Shown piece by piece: positions 51,801-54,657 of a DNA stretch of 64,000 nt; within the stretch, counting starts at the first letter, position 1; the number at the start of each line of letters is the position of its first letter. Below the pieces are notes generated by a model. That model had not been told where the DNA came from, searched no databases, and saw nothing but the letters and a program-made list of their open reading frames with translations. The stretch comes from Rhizomys pruinosus. Its lineage: Eukaryota; Chordata; Mammalia; Rodentia; Spalacidae. Where the stretch lies: contig VZQC01006697.1 of assembly GCA_009823505.1 (NCBI GenBank), positions 1,757,894 to 1,821,893 on the forward strand, in the 5' to 3' direction. The translations under genes were made by a program, and so were the position numbers.

Positions 51801-54657
51801 TAGTAAATGAAAGAAAGCTCTCTTTGTAATTTGTAGTGACTAGGAGATGAAGAAGAAAAATTGTACGATATGTTGCAATAAGCCAGGTTGTCAAATGGAA
51901 AAGATCACCTACATGGGGCTGGAGAGCTGTCCTTTTCTGGCCACTGGGAGCACTACATAAATGTAGTATGCTTAAATACGTGCAGACAAGGCCCTCATAA
52001 ATATGAAAAAATAAGGTCACTCCACATACATCATTATGACATTTAAACAGTAGAGATGAAAGAAGCTCTTCTACAGAAGATATGACAGAAAAGCCATGAA
52101 TTATCAAGAACTAGATACCATTAATTTATTTTGAAGCTGGGCGTGGTGGTGCACACCTTAGTCCTAGCACTTGGGAGGCAGAGGCAGGCAGATCTCTGTA
52201 AGTTCAAAGCCAGCCTGGTCTACAGAGTGAGTTCCAGGCCAGCTGGGGATACAGGGAGATCATGTCTCAAAAAGACCAAAAAAAAAAAAAAAACAAGAAA
52301 GAACCACATTAATTTAATGGGAAGAATAAATCCAAAAGCTTCAAGAAAATTGATGTCCGCTCACACACCTGTGCACAGATGTAAAAGCACAGTACAGAGT
52401 AAAAGCAGAATACGTTGTCAGGTAAGGAAAGGACTTTCTTTGCAGGAACAAGAGAATGGAGCATTTCCCAGACTGGAGAGAGCAAATGACTCAGACATTA
52501 GATAATTATTTGGACTCCAAAAATCTTAACACTGAGTAAACCATAGACTATTAGGGAGAGAAAATACCTCCTTAGCAAAAAACTGTGTGCTACAGAGAAA
52601 AGCATTCCACAGTGTAAGCACTGAGTTAGAGAGTGCAGGTCTTGGGGCTGGAGAGATAGCCTAGTGGTTAAGAGCACCGACTGCTCTTGCAGAGGACCCG
52701 GATTCGATCCCCACACCCACATGGCGGCTAAGAACCGTCTGTAACTCCAATTCCAGGAGAACTCCAGTTCCAGGGGAATCCGAGACCCTCTTCTGACCTC
52801 CGCGGCATTGCACGACACGGGTGCACAAACCTACATGCAGACAGTACATTCATACACATACAAAAATAAATAAAATTTATTAAAAAAAAAAAAAAAGAGA
52901 GAGTGCAGGTCTTAGGGATAAAATTCCTGGGGCTAGAGAGATGGCTCTGAGAGATGCCTGTTCTTGCAGGGGACACAGGTTGGGTTCTCAGCATCCACAT
53001 GGTGACTAACAACCTTCCATAACTCGAGTTCCAGGGTATCTGATGCCCTCTTCTGACCTCTGTGGGCCTTGCACTCCAGTGGTACACTTACATACATGCA
53101 GGCAATCTGCTCATATATATAAAATTAAAATAAGAAATAAAAATTAATTGCTAAGTCCTAGGGAAATAAAATGGATTCAGGGAAATAGGAAAATGGTTAG
53201 GATAGGCCAGTTCTCTTTTGTCATAATAAAATTAAGTTGATAAAACAATAAATAGCCATATAAGAAGTGGAATTACCCAAAGAAATGAAAGGAGGAAGTG
53301 GTTACTCCAGAGAGCCTGAGCTTCTGGCGTGAAGGCAGCAGAGGAGATAAGAAAGAAGGGTGAAGGAGGAGAGACTACTTGACATTCCTGTGGCCTGTAG
53401 CAAAACAAAGGAATTTGAGGAAGATGGAGTTTTAGCAACTAGGTCAACAAGGAAGGGGCCACTTGGGGGGGGGGGTATGTGAGCGTGTGTGTGTGTGTGT
53501 GTGTACACGAATGTGTTTTAGGGAGCAAATCCAAACCAAACCTGGGCCGCCTTGCCACCAGCTTGCTTCATGTGGCTTTCTGTATACCAAAGCATCAGTA
53601 CACATTAAGGAATGTAGGGCCTGAATTGAGAAGTTTGCTCTGTTCTGCTGGAGTAAACAGCAATGTGAACAGCTTTGTGAAGGCAACTCACTGAGTTTCT
53701 GCCACTTTCAGGTTTAAGGCATCATGAAAGATAGACTTAGTCCTCAAAGCTCGTTTACTTCTGTGTTTCTGGTTTACGATCGCCATGTTGTTTGCACGTT
53801 ACTCTCATTGCCGTGCTTTGTGCTGATCCATCATTTACACCATCCGTGTTCTTTCTTTTCTTACAGATTGTGATATCTTTAGTCTGAATTTTTAACTGGA
53901 ATCAGAACTGGATGTTGGGGTCACTGTTTTATTATACTACGTGATTATCTAATTCAAAATTCCCCTCCCCAGAATTGAGATTAGTTAATATAATTTTTTA
54001 TGTTAAATAAAGATGTGTAGATATGGTAAAAGTTTTTATTCTAGCAGCCATGTTGGACAATGTGTTTAAAGGATTGTATACTCTGGAATATTGTATTTAT
54101 CTACGATTGCAATATAAAAGTACTATGACTTAGTCCTAGTAACTGTACAGTGATTTGGTTTACTAACAAAAATTGTGAATAAAACTGTGAAAAGAGAAGA
54201 CTTTCTGGACTTTAATAGAAAAATGTAATGTTAATATTGCTACTTCTCTTTTTTTTGATAGATTTTTCCATTTCCCAAATCAGTGTAAATAGACATGTGT
54301 ACACACACACACCTTTTACTACAGTAGTAATGCTTCTGTAAATGTCTTTATTTGTCCCATTTGTTAAAAATGGTATGATCTTTATTAAACAATATATATA
54401 TTTTTTTAAACATTGGCTTTTTTCAGTGAGCTACCATGTTTAATGTACAGTGAAAAGCTTGAATATTATAGAGTTTTCTTTATTATTGTTTTATTTTTGC
54501 TCACCAGGGGTGAGTGAAAGAATATGGCTGCTCCCCAGACCCATCTTGGCATCCATATAAAGCATCATTGTTCGAAAAATGAAGGGTGCTTAATTGTTCC
54601 CTTTTTTCTGTATTCTGTAGGTCTCATAACAACAAACTGCAGTCTACAGCTTCTTAA
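2833..54657 (+). CDS. BPTF: BPTF, C-terminal two thirds of the gene (21 coding exons)
   Basis: Bromodomain PHD finger transcription factor is the largest subunit of the NURF remodelling complex. It acts in the nucleus with SMARCA1/SNF2L and RBBP4/7, reading H3K4me3 and acetylated histone tails. The 21 exons listed separately join in one open frame totalling 6,272 bp, or about 2,089 residues plus stop; upstream exons lie outside the window. In order they encode an acidic/Ser-Thr-rich region, a conserved block ending GITWRYR, a Thr-rich region, a Gln/Pro-rich region, a Lys/Glu-rich coiled region, PHD finger(s) and a bromodomain. The protein ends KLQSTAS, as in human. Including both cassette exons maximises the length. 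All phases were checked by hand. The identity is certain at family and orthologue level. Confidence 0.97.
3238..3795 (-). mobile_element. Ancient L1 fragment, antisense, interrupted
   Basis: The plus strand follows the antisense order of old mammalian L1: gggtttgcctattttgaacattc, cttttcatccatgttgtg, aacatttgggtc, gctgtgaacatt and finally atatttaactttttgagaaac. A T-rich insertion interrupts it at about 3541-3580. It is heavily diverged and non-coding. Confidence 0.7.
3848..4030 (+). mobile_element. B1 SINE with (AAAT)n tail
   Basis: A sense B1 (ccaggtgtggtggtgcacgcc ... gagaccctgcctc) followed by an expanded (AAAT)n/(AAGT)n tail. Confidence 0.9.
4352..4750 (+). mobile_element. Old B1 split by a younger B2
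   Basis: The left part (aagccaggcattgcggttcaga) and right part (tgtggttcagacctttaaacctag ... actctgtctcag) are one sense B1 interrupted by the B2 at 4376-4635. The sequence tg(c/t)ggttcaga flanks the insertion as a target duplication. Confidence 0.7.
4376..4635 (-). mobile_element. B2 SINE (17-bp-duplication subfamily), antisense
   Basis: It opens with a (TTTA)n tail complement and ends ggctatctctccagcccc. It contains the diagnostic doubled segment ctggagttctcctggaattggagtt and is inserted in an older B1. Confidence 0.92.
4890..5042 (-). mobile_element. B1 SINE, antisense
   Basis: A full-length antisense B1 (ttttttgagacagggtctcc ... cgccaccacacctggc). Confidence 0.9.
5103..5190 (+). mobile_element. 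Degenerate B1 fragment, sense
   Basis: gtctgggcatggtagcacacacctctaatcctaacac is the 5' half of a diverged B1. Confidence 0.6.
5242..7549 (+). CDS. BPTF: BPTF large internal exon
   Basis: A 2,308-bp exon (acceptor ttatttaacag, donor gtatgc) of 768 full codons plus split codons at both ends. Its N-terminal part contains the conserved basic block [19 protein letters not shown] and [11 protein letters not shown]. The middle is Ser/Asp/Glu-rich and low in order. Near the end come a Thr-rich tract ([17 protein letters not shown]) and a highly conserved block ([29 protein letters not shown], [12 protein letters not shown]) shared with insect NURF301. Without splicing the frame runs about 50 codons into the intron and ends inside an antisense B1. 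The middle of this exon is the part that differs most from the human protein. Confidence 0.97.
7585..7736 (-). mobile_element. B1 SINE, antisense, 35 bp after an exon
   Basis: ttttttgagacagggtctccc ... tgtgcaaccatgcccagc. It sits just inside the intron, flanked by gtgggaggaactt (7575) and ctgggaggaactt (7734), which is its target-site duplication. Confidence 0.9.
7737..9343. other. Intron, mostly unique sequence
   Basis: AT-rich single-copy-looking intron with one short TATA/TGTA repeat (8330-8370). I see no SINE and no supported gene; short frames here have no recognisable similarity. It could include conserved non-coding sequence, which cannot be judged from one genome. Confidence 0.5.
9344..9575 (-). 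mobile_element. B2 SINE (17-bp-duplication subfamily), antisense
   Basis: A complete antisense B2 from atttatttatgtgtatgaatg to ccatctctccagcccc with the doubled ctggagtt segment and little divergence. Confidence 0.93.
9845..9930 (-). mobile_element. 7SL-derived SINE fragment, antisense
   Basis: aaactcctggcctcaagcagtcctccc ... gtagctaggattacaggca resembles an Alu/B1 ancestor monomer more than the local B1 copies do, so it may be an old pB1-type element. Confidence 0.5.
10598..10842 (-). mobile_element. B2 SINE (17-bp-duplication subfamily), antisense
   Basis: Antisense B2 with a long (TTTA)n tail complement and the doubled segment. Flanking ctcttttctcata at about 10585 and again at 10842 is a target-site duplication. 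Confidence 0.92.
10975..11065 (+). mobile_element. ID-type SINE, sense
   Basis: gggctagagataatagctcagtggtagagtac ... ggttccactccctag has the tRNA-Ala-like A and B boxes of ID elements without a B1 or B2 body. Confidence 0.65.
11832..12068 (-). mobile_element. B2 SINE (17-bp-duplication subfamily), antisense
   Basis: Complete antisense B2. Target duplication acaact(g/a)ttcttt occurs at 11816 and 12068. The doubled segment is present. Confidence 0.92.
12521..12645 (+). CDS. BPTF: BPTF coding exon ([10 protein letters not shown]...)
   Basis: Acceptor gttcttttag, donor gtaagg, 125 bp. It completes the split Arg of GITWR and encodes [19 protein letters not shown] and [13 protein letters not shown], identical to what I recall of the human protein. 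It is part of the most conserved middle block of BPTF/NURF301. Confidence 0.97.
12758..13630. mobile_element. SINE cluster (B1, B4/ID-type, B1, ID, B2)
   Basis: In order: antisense B1 at 12758-12890; an ID-headed, B1-tailed element (B4-like) at 12920-13135; sense B1 at 13140-13290; an ID-like piece at 13295-13375; and a sense B2-type element without the 17-bp duplication at 13408-13630, ending in (CAAT)n. Confidence 0.75.
13812..14043 (-). mobile_element. B2 SINE, antisense, first of two in series
   Basis: Complete antisense B2 of the 17-bp-duplication subfamily. It is flanked by catttatacc at 13802 and 14044, the same ten bases that flank the next B2. Confidence 0.93.
14054..14290 (-). mobile_element. 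B2 SINE, antisense, second in series
   Basis: A second complete antisense B2 of the same subfamily lies between copies of catttatacc at 14044 and 14291. It differs from its neighbour at many positions, so it is a separate insertion, not a tandem duplication. Confidence 0.93.
14388..14516 (+). CDS. BPTF: BPTF coding exon ([17 protein letters not shown]...)
   Basis: Acceptor aattcccgcag, donor gtaagc, 129 bp, phases 1/1. It encodes [20 protein letters not shown] and [17 protein letters not shown], matching human apart from two conservative changes. Confidence 0.97.
14700..15960. mobile_element. Cluster of old SINEs with (CA)n repeats
   Basis: Recognisable pieces: sense B2-type at 14720-14930, old B1 at 14945-15050, sense B2-type at 15181-15305 ending in (CA)n tracts (15354-15432), B1 at 15483-15605, B1-like at 15612-15730, and sense B2-type at 15757-15945 with an AATAAA-rich tail. 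All are diverged and lack the 17-bp duplication. Confidence 0.65.
16000..16155 (-). mobile_element. B1 SINE, antisense
   Basis: ttgagtcagggtctccctgtag ... gcaccaccacacctgg; nearly full length. Confidence 0.88.
16165..16403 (-). mobile_element. B2 SINE without the 17-bp duplication, antisense
   Basis: Low-divergence antisense B2 flanked by tcaattctttttt (16155 and 16404). It reads ctggaactggagtttcagacag with a single copy of the segment doubled in most young B2s here, so it is either a sister subfamily or a loss of the repeat. Confidence 0.9.
16672..16736. repeat. (GATA)n microsatellite
   Basis: About 16 uninterrupted GATA units. Related tracts lie at 16758-16788 and 16968-17010, separated by copies of cagtgcttgtccttttt. 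Confidence 0.95.
16826..16935 (-). pseudogene. U6 snRNA retropseudogene
   Basis: The minus strand reads as nearly full-length U6 spliceosomal RNA, from GTGCTAGCTTCGGCAGCACA through ATTAGCATGGCCCCTGCGCA to the terminal TTCCATATTTTT. I count four differences from the usual mammalian U6: C to A near position 6, one extra A in the ACTAAAA run, and two C to T changes. The upstream DNA is a repeat of cagtgcttgtccttttt with no visible PSE or TATA at the expected distance, so it is most likely a retro-copy and not a transcribed gene. The flanking repeat is also its target-site duplication. Confidence 0.9.
17010..17145 (-). mobile_element. B1 SINE, antisense
   Basis: ggtctccttgcagccccagctg ... caccaccacacctagc; an antisense B1 with its tail side replaced by the GATA/GATATA repeat. 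Confidence 0.85.
17574..17724 (+). CDS. BPTF: BPTF coding exon ([12 protein letters not shown]...)
   Basis: Acceptor ttctaaag, donor gtaatc, 151 bp. It encodes [20 protein letters not shown] and [21 protein letters not shown], a conserved basic-then-acidic segment. Confidence 0.97.
18024..18066 (+). CDS. BPTF: BPTF short exon ([15 protein letters not shown])
   Basis: A 43-bp exon with acceptor ttgtttcttacag and donor gtcagt. It completes the split Arg codon, encodes [14 protein letters not shown] and ends in phase 0. The donor is weak (gtcagt); if it is not used, the frame continues about 40 codons to a stop. Confidence 0.95.
18207..18375 (+). mobile_element. B1 SINE, sense
   Basis: agccgggtgtggtggcacatgcc ... 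gagaccctgtctcc followed by a long A tail. Confidence 0.9.
18497..18652 (-). mobile_element. B1 SINE, antisense
   Basis: tttttgagacagggtctccctg ... gcgccaccacgcccggc. It has a short deletion in the ctcactgtagacc region. Confidence 0.9.
18675..18900 (+). mobile_element. B2 SINE without the 17-bp duplication, sense
   Basis: ggggctggagagatggcctagtgg ... ccgtctttaactccagttccaggggaatctc ... aataaataaaa. The body is complete and carries only one ctccagttcc unit. Confidence 0.9.
19306..19552 (+). CDS. BPTF: BPTF coding exon ([12 protein letters not shown]...)
   Basis: Acceptor gccttttatag, donor gtacca, 247 bp, phase 0 in and 1 out. It encodes the Ser/Thr-rich [20 protein letters not shown] and [20 protein letters not shown], conserved with human. 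The donor gtacca departs from consensus, and the neighbouring cassette exon suggests alternative splicing here. Confidence 0.97.
19808..19965 (+). mobile_element. B1 SINE, sense
   Basis: gagctgggcgtggtggcgcatgcc ... gagaccctgtctcaaaa; sits between two BPTF exons. Confidence 0.9.
20083..20244 (+). CDS. BPTF: BPTF cassette exon, 54-residue insert
   Basis: Acceptor ataccccattag, donor gtaagg, 162 bp, phases 1/1, so it can be included or skipped without a frame change. It encodes [20 protein letters not shown] and [21 protein letters not shown] recall this insert from longer mammalian BPTF isoforms but not from the common human form, where the preceding exon joins directly to VVQVQQKV. The acceptor has a weak pyrimidine tract, as expected for an optional exon. 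Confidence 0.85.
20453..20604 (+). CDS. BPTF: BPTF coding exon ([15 protein letters not shown]...)
   Basis: Acceptor tttttttaag, donor gtaagc, 152 bp, leaves in phase 0. It encodes [20 protein letters not shown] and [20 protein letters not shown]. It joins in frame to either 19552 or 20244. Confidence 0.97.
20934..21085 (+). mobile_element. B2 SINE, sense, 3'-truncated
   Basis: It starts ggggctggagagatagcctagtgg, has the doubled aactcca(a/g)ttccagg(a/g)g segment, and stops after ccgacaccctcttct in an A run. The 3' half is absent. Confidence 0.88.
21092..21300 (+). mobile_element. Old B2-type SINE, sense
   Basis: aggcaggagagatggctcag ... ggttcagttcccagcaccc ... gtaaaacactcacgtatg; diverged and without the duplication. 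Confidence 0.75.
21407..21620. repeat. Minisatellite, six units of 33-38 bp
   Basis: Six head-to-tail copies of gaaaacatactgt...cagttgatgtgtgcacatat. Units differ mainly in a short ctt/ctg insertion before cagttg and at scattered bases. The two best matching units are 33 bp. It lies in a BPTF intron, 600 bp upstream of an exon. Confidence 0.93.
22066..22214 (-). repeat. Inverted copy of a SINE-SINE junction also found at 28324-28474
   Basis: Read on the minus strand, this segment runs from an old B2 tail (catgtatgattgcactta) through the linker tttgcttataaaagtgagttgcagggctgg into the first half of a young B2. The same order and linker occur on the plus strand at 28324-28474. It ends 22 bp before the BPTF exon at 22237. 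Confidence 0.88.
22237..22345 (+). CDS. BPTF: BPTF coding exon ([15 protein letters not shown]...)
   Basis: Acceptor tttgtgttgtttacag, donor gtactc, 109 bp, phase 0 in and 1 out. It encodes [20 protein letters not shown] and [11 protein letters not shown]. Its upstream 170 bp are repeat-derived apart from the last 22 bases. Confidence 0.97.
22450..22600 (+). mobile_element. B1 SINE, sense
   Basis: ccaggcgtggtggctcacac ... gagaccctgtctc plus an A tail, flanked by taccaattttg and taccaatttgag as a target duplication. Confidence 0.9.
22832..23290. mobile_element. ID/B4-type SINE remnants
   Basis: A sense ID-like piece (ggatgtagctcagtggtatagc, 22833-22930), then an antisense ID head with a B1-like body (23068-23285: gaattgaacccaggatcttgc ... 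accattgagctacag ... agctggccttaaac). Both are diverged. Confidence 0.55.
23641..23790 (+). mobile_element. B1 SINE, sense, internally deleted
   Basis: tctggcctggtggcacatgcc ... gagaccctctctta with an (AAC)n tail. Short deletions occur in the middle. Confidence 0.85.
23864..24199 (+). mobile_element. Two B1 SINEs in series at one target
   Basis: Two sense B1s (23864-24001 and 24015-24199) each follow a copy of aagtatcatttgg (23851, 24002). A third copy at 24200 precedes a B2-type SINE. The second B1 carries a 29-bp tandem duplication (units at 24075 and 24104). Confidence 0.88.
24212..24470 (+). mobile_element. B2-type SINE without the 17-bp duplication, sense
   Basis: gggctgaaaggatggctcagtg ... 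ggttcaatccccagcaccc ... catacacataaagtaaa, with a doubled tail segment gctcatacacataaagtaaa. Confidence 0.85.
24815..24930 (-). mobile_element. B1 SINE fragment, antisense
   Basis: ggtctgagacagggtctctctg ... cagagagttgcctctgcctcc; truncated at its 5' end. Confidence 0.8.
24931..25938. other. Intron, unique sequence
   Basis: Apart from a B1-like scrap at 25495-25550 (caggtgtggtgttatgtctgtaatcccagcag), I recognise no repeat and no gene here. Confidence 0.45.
25939..26156 (+). CDS. BPTF: BPTF coding exon ([13 protein letters not shown]...)
   Basis: Acceptor ctgtttcttcag, donor gtaagt, 218 bp, phase 1 in and 0 out. It encodes [20 protein letters not shown] and [19 protein letters not shown], closely matching human. 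Confidence 0.97.
26250..27330. mobile_element. SINE cluster with (GATA)n
   Basis: Old antisense B2 at 26255-26460, sense B2-type at 26511-26725, sense B1 at 26738-26890, a shorter sense B1 at 26899-27008, (GATA)n at 27017-27085, and an ID-like piece at 27240-27325. Confidence 0.75.
27338..27587 (-). mobile_element. B2 SINE (17-bp-duplication subfamily), antisense
   Basis: Complete; cctagtgatgccttt occurs on both sides (27328 and 27589) as target-site duplication. The doubled segment is present. Confidence 0.93.
27660..28390 (+). mobile_element. Old B4/B2-type SINE cluster with (GAAT)n
   Basis: An ID-headed B1-bodied element at 27665-27846, a B2-type element at 27848-28029 with a (GAAT)n tail (28030-28076), and an older B2-type element at 28198-28370 whose tail is copied at 22 kb. 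Confidence 0.65.
28393..28642 (+). mobile_element. B2 SINE (17-bp-duplication subfamily), sense
   Basis: Complete sense B2 with an (AAAT)n tail. Flanking aa(a/g)gtgagttgcag at 28382 and 28644 is the target duplication. Its first half and upstream flank reappear inverted at 22066-22214. Confidence 0.93.
29178..29341 (+). mobile_element. B1 SINE, sense
   Basis: gccgggtgaggtggcgcacacc ... gagaccctgtctcgaaaagacc with a 20-base A tail; low divergence. Confidence 0.92.
29540..30317 (-). mobile_element. Antisense B1 and B2 cluster
   Basis: Antisense B1 at 29548-29693; an older antisense B2 in two pieces (29697-29790 and 29795-29877); a complete antisense B2 with the 17-bp duplication at 29895-30130; and a truncated B2 head at 30281-30317. 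Confidence 0.8.
30335..30491 (+). mobile_element. B1 SINE, sense
   Basis: gccgggcatggtggtgcacgcc ... gagaccctgtctcgaaaagacc with an A tail. Confidence 0.92.
30801..30834. repeat. (CA)n microsatellite
   Basis: A CA-dinucleotide run at the end of an old B1-like segment (30660-30800). Confidence 0.9.
30925..31150 (-). mobile_element. Older B2 SINE, antisense
   Basis: tttttatgtatgagtgtgctgcc ... aagccatctctctagcccc; a single ctggagtt unit and many substitutions. Confidence 0.85.
31350..31597 (-). mobile_element. B2 SINE (17-bp-duplication subfamily), antisense
   Basis: Complete; target duplication taaaggatcttt at 31337 and 31598. Confidence 0.93.
31610..31905 (+). mobile_element. Old B2-type and B1 SINEs, sense
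   Basis: gtgctagagagatggcctattattgg (to about 31780) is an old B2-type element. A B1 follows (gccaggcatagtggtgcatacc ... gagaccctgtctc) with a short (GT)n. Confidence 0.7.
32021..32243 (+). CDS. BPTF: BPTF coding exon ([14 protein letters not shown]...)
   Basis: Acceptor actttttccacag, donor gtagaa, 223 bp, phase 0 in and 1 out. It encodes [40 protein letters not shown] and a Thr-rich end ([19 protein letters not shown]). Confidence 0.97.
32864..33783 (+). CDS. BPTF: BPTF Gln/Pro-rich exon
   Basis: Acceptor ctccttttcacag, donor gtaaat, 920 bp, phase 1 in and 0 out. It encodes a low-complexity Gln/Pro/Ala region ([20 protein letters not shown]), then [20 protein letters not shown] and [20 protein letters not shown], a predicted coiled coil. 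The Gln-rich part is typical of an activation or interaction region. Its length is close to human. The exon is GC-richer than its flanks. Confidence 0.97.
33784..35040. other. Intron without recognisable repeats
   Basis: About 1.25 kb of single-copy-looking intron between two conserved exons with no SINE insertion, unusual for this window. No gene is supported here. Confidence 0.5.
35041..35123 (+). CDS. BPTF: BPTF coding exon ([16 protein letters not shown]...)
   Basis: Acceptor ttgttctgttctaaag, donor gtaggg, 83 bp. It encodes [20 protein letters not shown] and the start of REENQR; the Arg codon is split with the next exon. Confidence 0.97.
35165..35646 (-). mobile_element. Two antisense B2 SINEs without the duplication
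   Basis: 35170-35406 and 35440-35646 are B2 copies with a single ctggag/ctagag segment. Both are more diverged than the 17-bp-duplication copies. Confidence 0.88.
35850..36075 (+). CDS. BPTF: BPTF coding exon ([17 protein letters not shown]...)
   Basis: Acceptor tgtttttctctag, donor gtgagg, 226 bp, phase 2 in and 0 out. It encodes [20 protein letters not shown], a basic [16 protein letters not shown] stretch (a likely nuclear localisation signal) and [20 protein letters not shown], a predicted helix. Confidence 0.97.
36076..36916. other. Intron, mostly unique
   Basis: It contains a (GT)n at 36177-36196 and a 25-bp tandem pair (ac(g/a)attgtcacattgactacc) at about 36687-36732. No gene or SINE is recognised. 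Confidence 0.45.
36917..37900 (+). mobile_element. B2 and three B1 SINEs, sense
   Basis: B2-type at 36917-37115 (ggttggagcgatagctcag ...); B1 copies at 37127-37292, 37313-37440 (internally deleted) and 37567-37720; and a diverged B1-like remnant at 37800-37900. Confidence 0.8.
37955..38105 (-). mobile_element. B1 SINE with (GTTT)n, antisense
   Basis: A (GTTT)n tail complement followed by gagacaaggtctccatgtagacc; the central part of B1 is deleted. Confidence 0.85.
38415..39056 (-). mobile_element. Two young antisense B2 SINEs, one nested
   Basis: 38418-38661 and 38816-39056 both carry the doubled segment. The second is inserted in an old SINE remnant and flanked by cagcccttggacttt (38782 and 39057). 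Confidence 0.9.
39184..39655 (-). mobile_element. Three antisense B1 SINEs in a row
   Basis: 39190-39345, 39365-39518 and 39525-39655, the last more diverged. Each has gagacagg/gagatagtg starts and attaaag-type ends. Confidence 0.85.
39885..40085 (-). mobile_element. Old B2 SINE, antisense
   Basis: ttttatgtgtatgagttttgcc ... tcttctgcaagagcagccagtgctctta. It is diverged and lacks the terminal ctctccagccc. Confidence 0.75.
40528..40847 (+). CDS. BPTF: BPTF exon: Pro/Ala-rich linker and first half of PHD finger
   Basis: Acceptor ttgaccacag, donor gtgagt, 320 bp, phase 0 in and 2 out. It encodes [20 protein letters not shown], a Pro/Ala-rich stretch, a basic patch ([18 protein letters not shown]) and the start of the PHD finger, [14 protein letters not shown]. 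The two Tyr of the methyl-lysine cage and the first zinc-ligand Cys pair are here. Confidence 0.97.
41607..41762 (+). mobile_element. B1 SINE, sense
   Basis: gccaggcgtggtggcgcacacc ... gagaccctgtctcg plus an A tail; flanked by aaaaataatgataactta. Confidence 0.92.
42113..42275 (+). mobile_element. B1 SINE, sense
   Basis: gagctggacatggttactcagg ... gagaccctgtctc; flanked by aaatgtctg(c/t)ttt as target duplication. Confidence 0.88.
42276..43839. other. Intron upstream of the PHD cassette exon, unique
   Basis: About 1.5 kb with no recognisable SINE directly before an optional exon. It may hold splicing-control or other conserved elements, but I see no specific motif that proves this. Confidence 0.45.
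43840..44013 (+). CDS. BPTF: BPTF cassette exon creating a second PHD finger
   Basis: Acceptor tgaacacttttag, donor gtgagt, 174 bp, phases 2/2, so it is skippable in frame. It encodes [20 protein letters not shown], then [20 protein letters not shown] and [10 protein letters not shown]. With the preceding exon it completes one PHD finger, and with the following exon it begins another. Skipping joins the outer halves into a single finger. The cage Tyr and Trp are retained. I believe longer mammalian BPTF isoforms include it. Confidence 0.92.
44014..44768. other. Intron without recognisable repeats
   Basis: AT-rich intron between the cassette exon and the constitutive PHD exon; I see no SINE, only short poly-T runs. 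Confidence 0.5.
44769..44961 (+). CDS. BPTF: BPTF exon: second half of PHD finger and linker to bromodomain
   Basis: Acceptor tggatcttgcag, donor gtgaga, 193 bp, phase 2 in and 0 out. It encodes [20 protein letters not shown] and [15 protein letters not shown], supplying the remaining zinc ligands (Cys, Cys, His, Cys, Cys, Cys), the cage Tyr and Trp for H3K4me3, then the helical linker [14 protein letters not shown]. Confidence 0.97.
44962..45550. other. Intron without recognisable repeats
   Basis: Single-copy-looking intron of about 590 bp up to the B1 at 45551; nothing further is recognised. Confidence 0.45.
45551..45735 (+). mobile_element. B1 SINE, sense, 100 bp upstream of a bromodomain exon
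   Basis: gccgggcgtggtggcacatgcc ... gagaccctgtctcataaag with an (AAAT)n tail. Flanking aaaattggcctttga at 45535 and 45728 is the target duplication. Confidence 0.92.
45838..45922 (+). CDS. BPTF: BPTF bromodomain exon 1
   Basis: Acceptor tttttattatag, donor gtaagt, 85 bp, phase 0 in and 1 out. It encodes [20 protein letters not shown] and YGVIKEPM, containing the WPF shelf and ZA loop that line the acetyl-lysine pocket. Confidence 0.97.
46095..48780. mobile_element. B1-rich intron segment with an assembly gap
   Basis: B1 sense at 46095-46215; B1 antisense at 46750-46893; B1 antisense at 46899-47082, interrupted by eight N (46943-46950) after a long T run and flanked by taattgcgtctttt; B1 antisense at 47355-47524, flanked by gtatcttgaatttctg; old B1 sense at 47645-47765; B1 antisense at 48111-48252; older B2 antisense at 48262-48476; B1 antisense at 48640-48776. 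Confidence 0.82.
46943..46950. other. Assembly gap (8 N)
   Basis: Eight unresolved bases directly after a poly-T run of about 41 bases inside an antisense B1. The true tail length and the first B1 bases are unknown. Confidence 0.99.
49029..49215 (+). CDS. BPTF: BPTF bromodomain exon 2
   Basis: Acceptor tttgtatttttaag, donor gtaagc, 187 bp, phase 1 in and 2 out. It encodes [40 protein letters not shown] and [16 protein letters not shown]. The Asn in YYNPSD is the conserved acetyl-lysine-binding residue. One Arg-to-Lys change relative to human lies in VQ(R/K)RYY. Confidence 0.97.
49470..49612 (-). mobile_element. B1 SINE, antisense
   Basis: ttttagagacagggtctcccttt ... gtgccaccacactcagc. Confidence 0.88.
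49613..50502. other. Intron, unique sequence with (CA)n
   Basis: Mostly single-copy-looking. It contains a (CA)n at 50293-50321 and an old SINE head scrap near 50225-50280. No gene is seen. Confidence 0.45.
50503..50740 (+). mobile_element. B2 SINE (17-bp-duplication subfamily), sense
   Basis: Complete sense B2 flanked by aaaagataaactca(c) at 50482 and 50736; the doubled segment is present. Confidence 0.93.
50766..52020 (+). mobile_element. Old SINE remnants, sense
   Basis: B2-type at 50766-50925 (internally deleted), B1-like at 51235-51340, B2-type at 51456-51655 and a B2-type scrap at 51916-52010. All lack the 17-bp duplication. Confidence 0.65.
52135..52295 (+). mobile_element. B1 SINE, sense
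   Basis: agctgggcgtggtggtgcacacc ... tcatgtctcaaaaagacc with an A tail. Confidence 0.9.
52645..52886 (+). mobile_element. B2 SINE (17-bp-duplication subfamily), sense
   Basis: Complete; target duplication gagagtgcaggtctt at 52630 and 52900. The body is very close to the inferred consensus, so it is a recent insertion. Confidence 0.94.
52929..53145 (+). mobile_element. Old B2-type SINE, sense
   Basis: ggggctagagagatggctctgag ... ggttgggttctcagcatcc ... catatatataaaattaaaa; single ctcgagttcc unit. Confidence 0.75.
53867..54183 (+). other. BPTF: Candidate alternative last exon of BPTF
   Basis: A strong acceptor (ctttcttttcttacag) precedes 53867. Splicing the bromodomain exon here completes Arg and gives Leu then TGA, so the protein would end KGFKASRL in place of [20 protein letters not shown] signals follow at 54006 and 54178, and the sequence looks like AT-rich 3'UTR. 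I have no transcript evidence. Confidence 0.5.
54621..54657 (+). CDS. BPTF: BPTF last coding exon ([12 protein letters not shown], stop)
   Basis: Acceptor ctgtattctgtag. The first G completes the split Arg, then [11 protein letters not shown] and TAA (54655-54657), identical to the human C-terminus. Confidence 0.97.
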
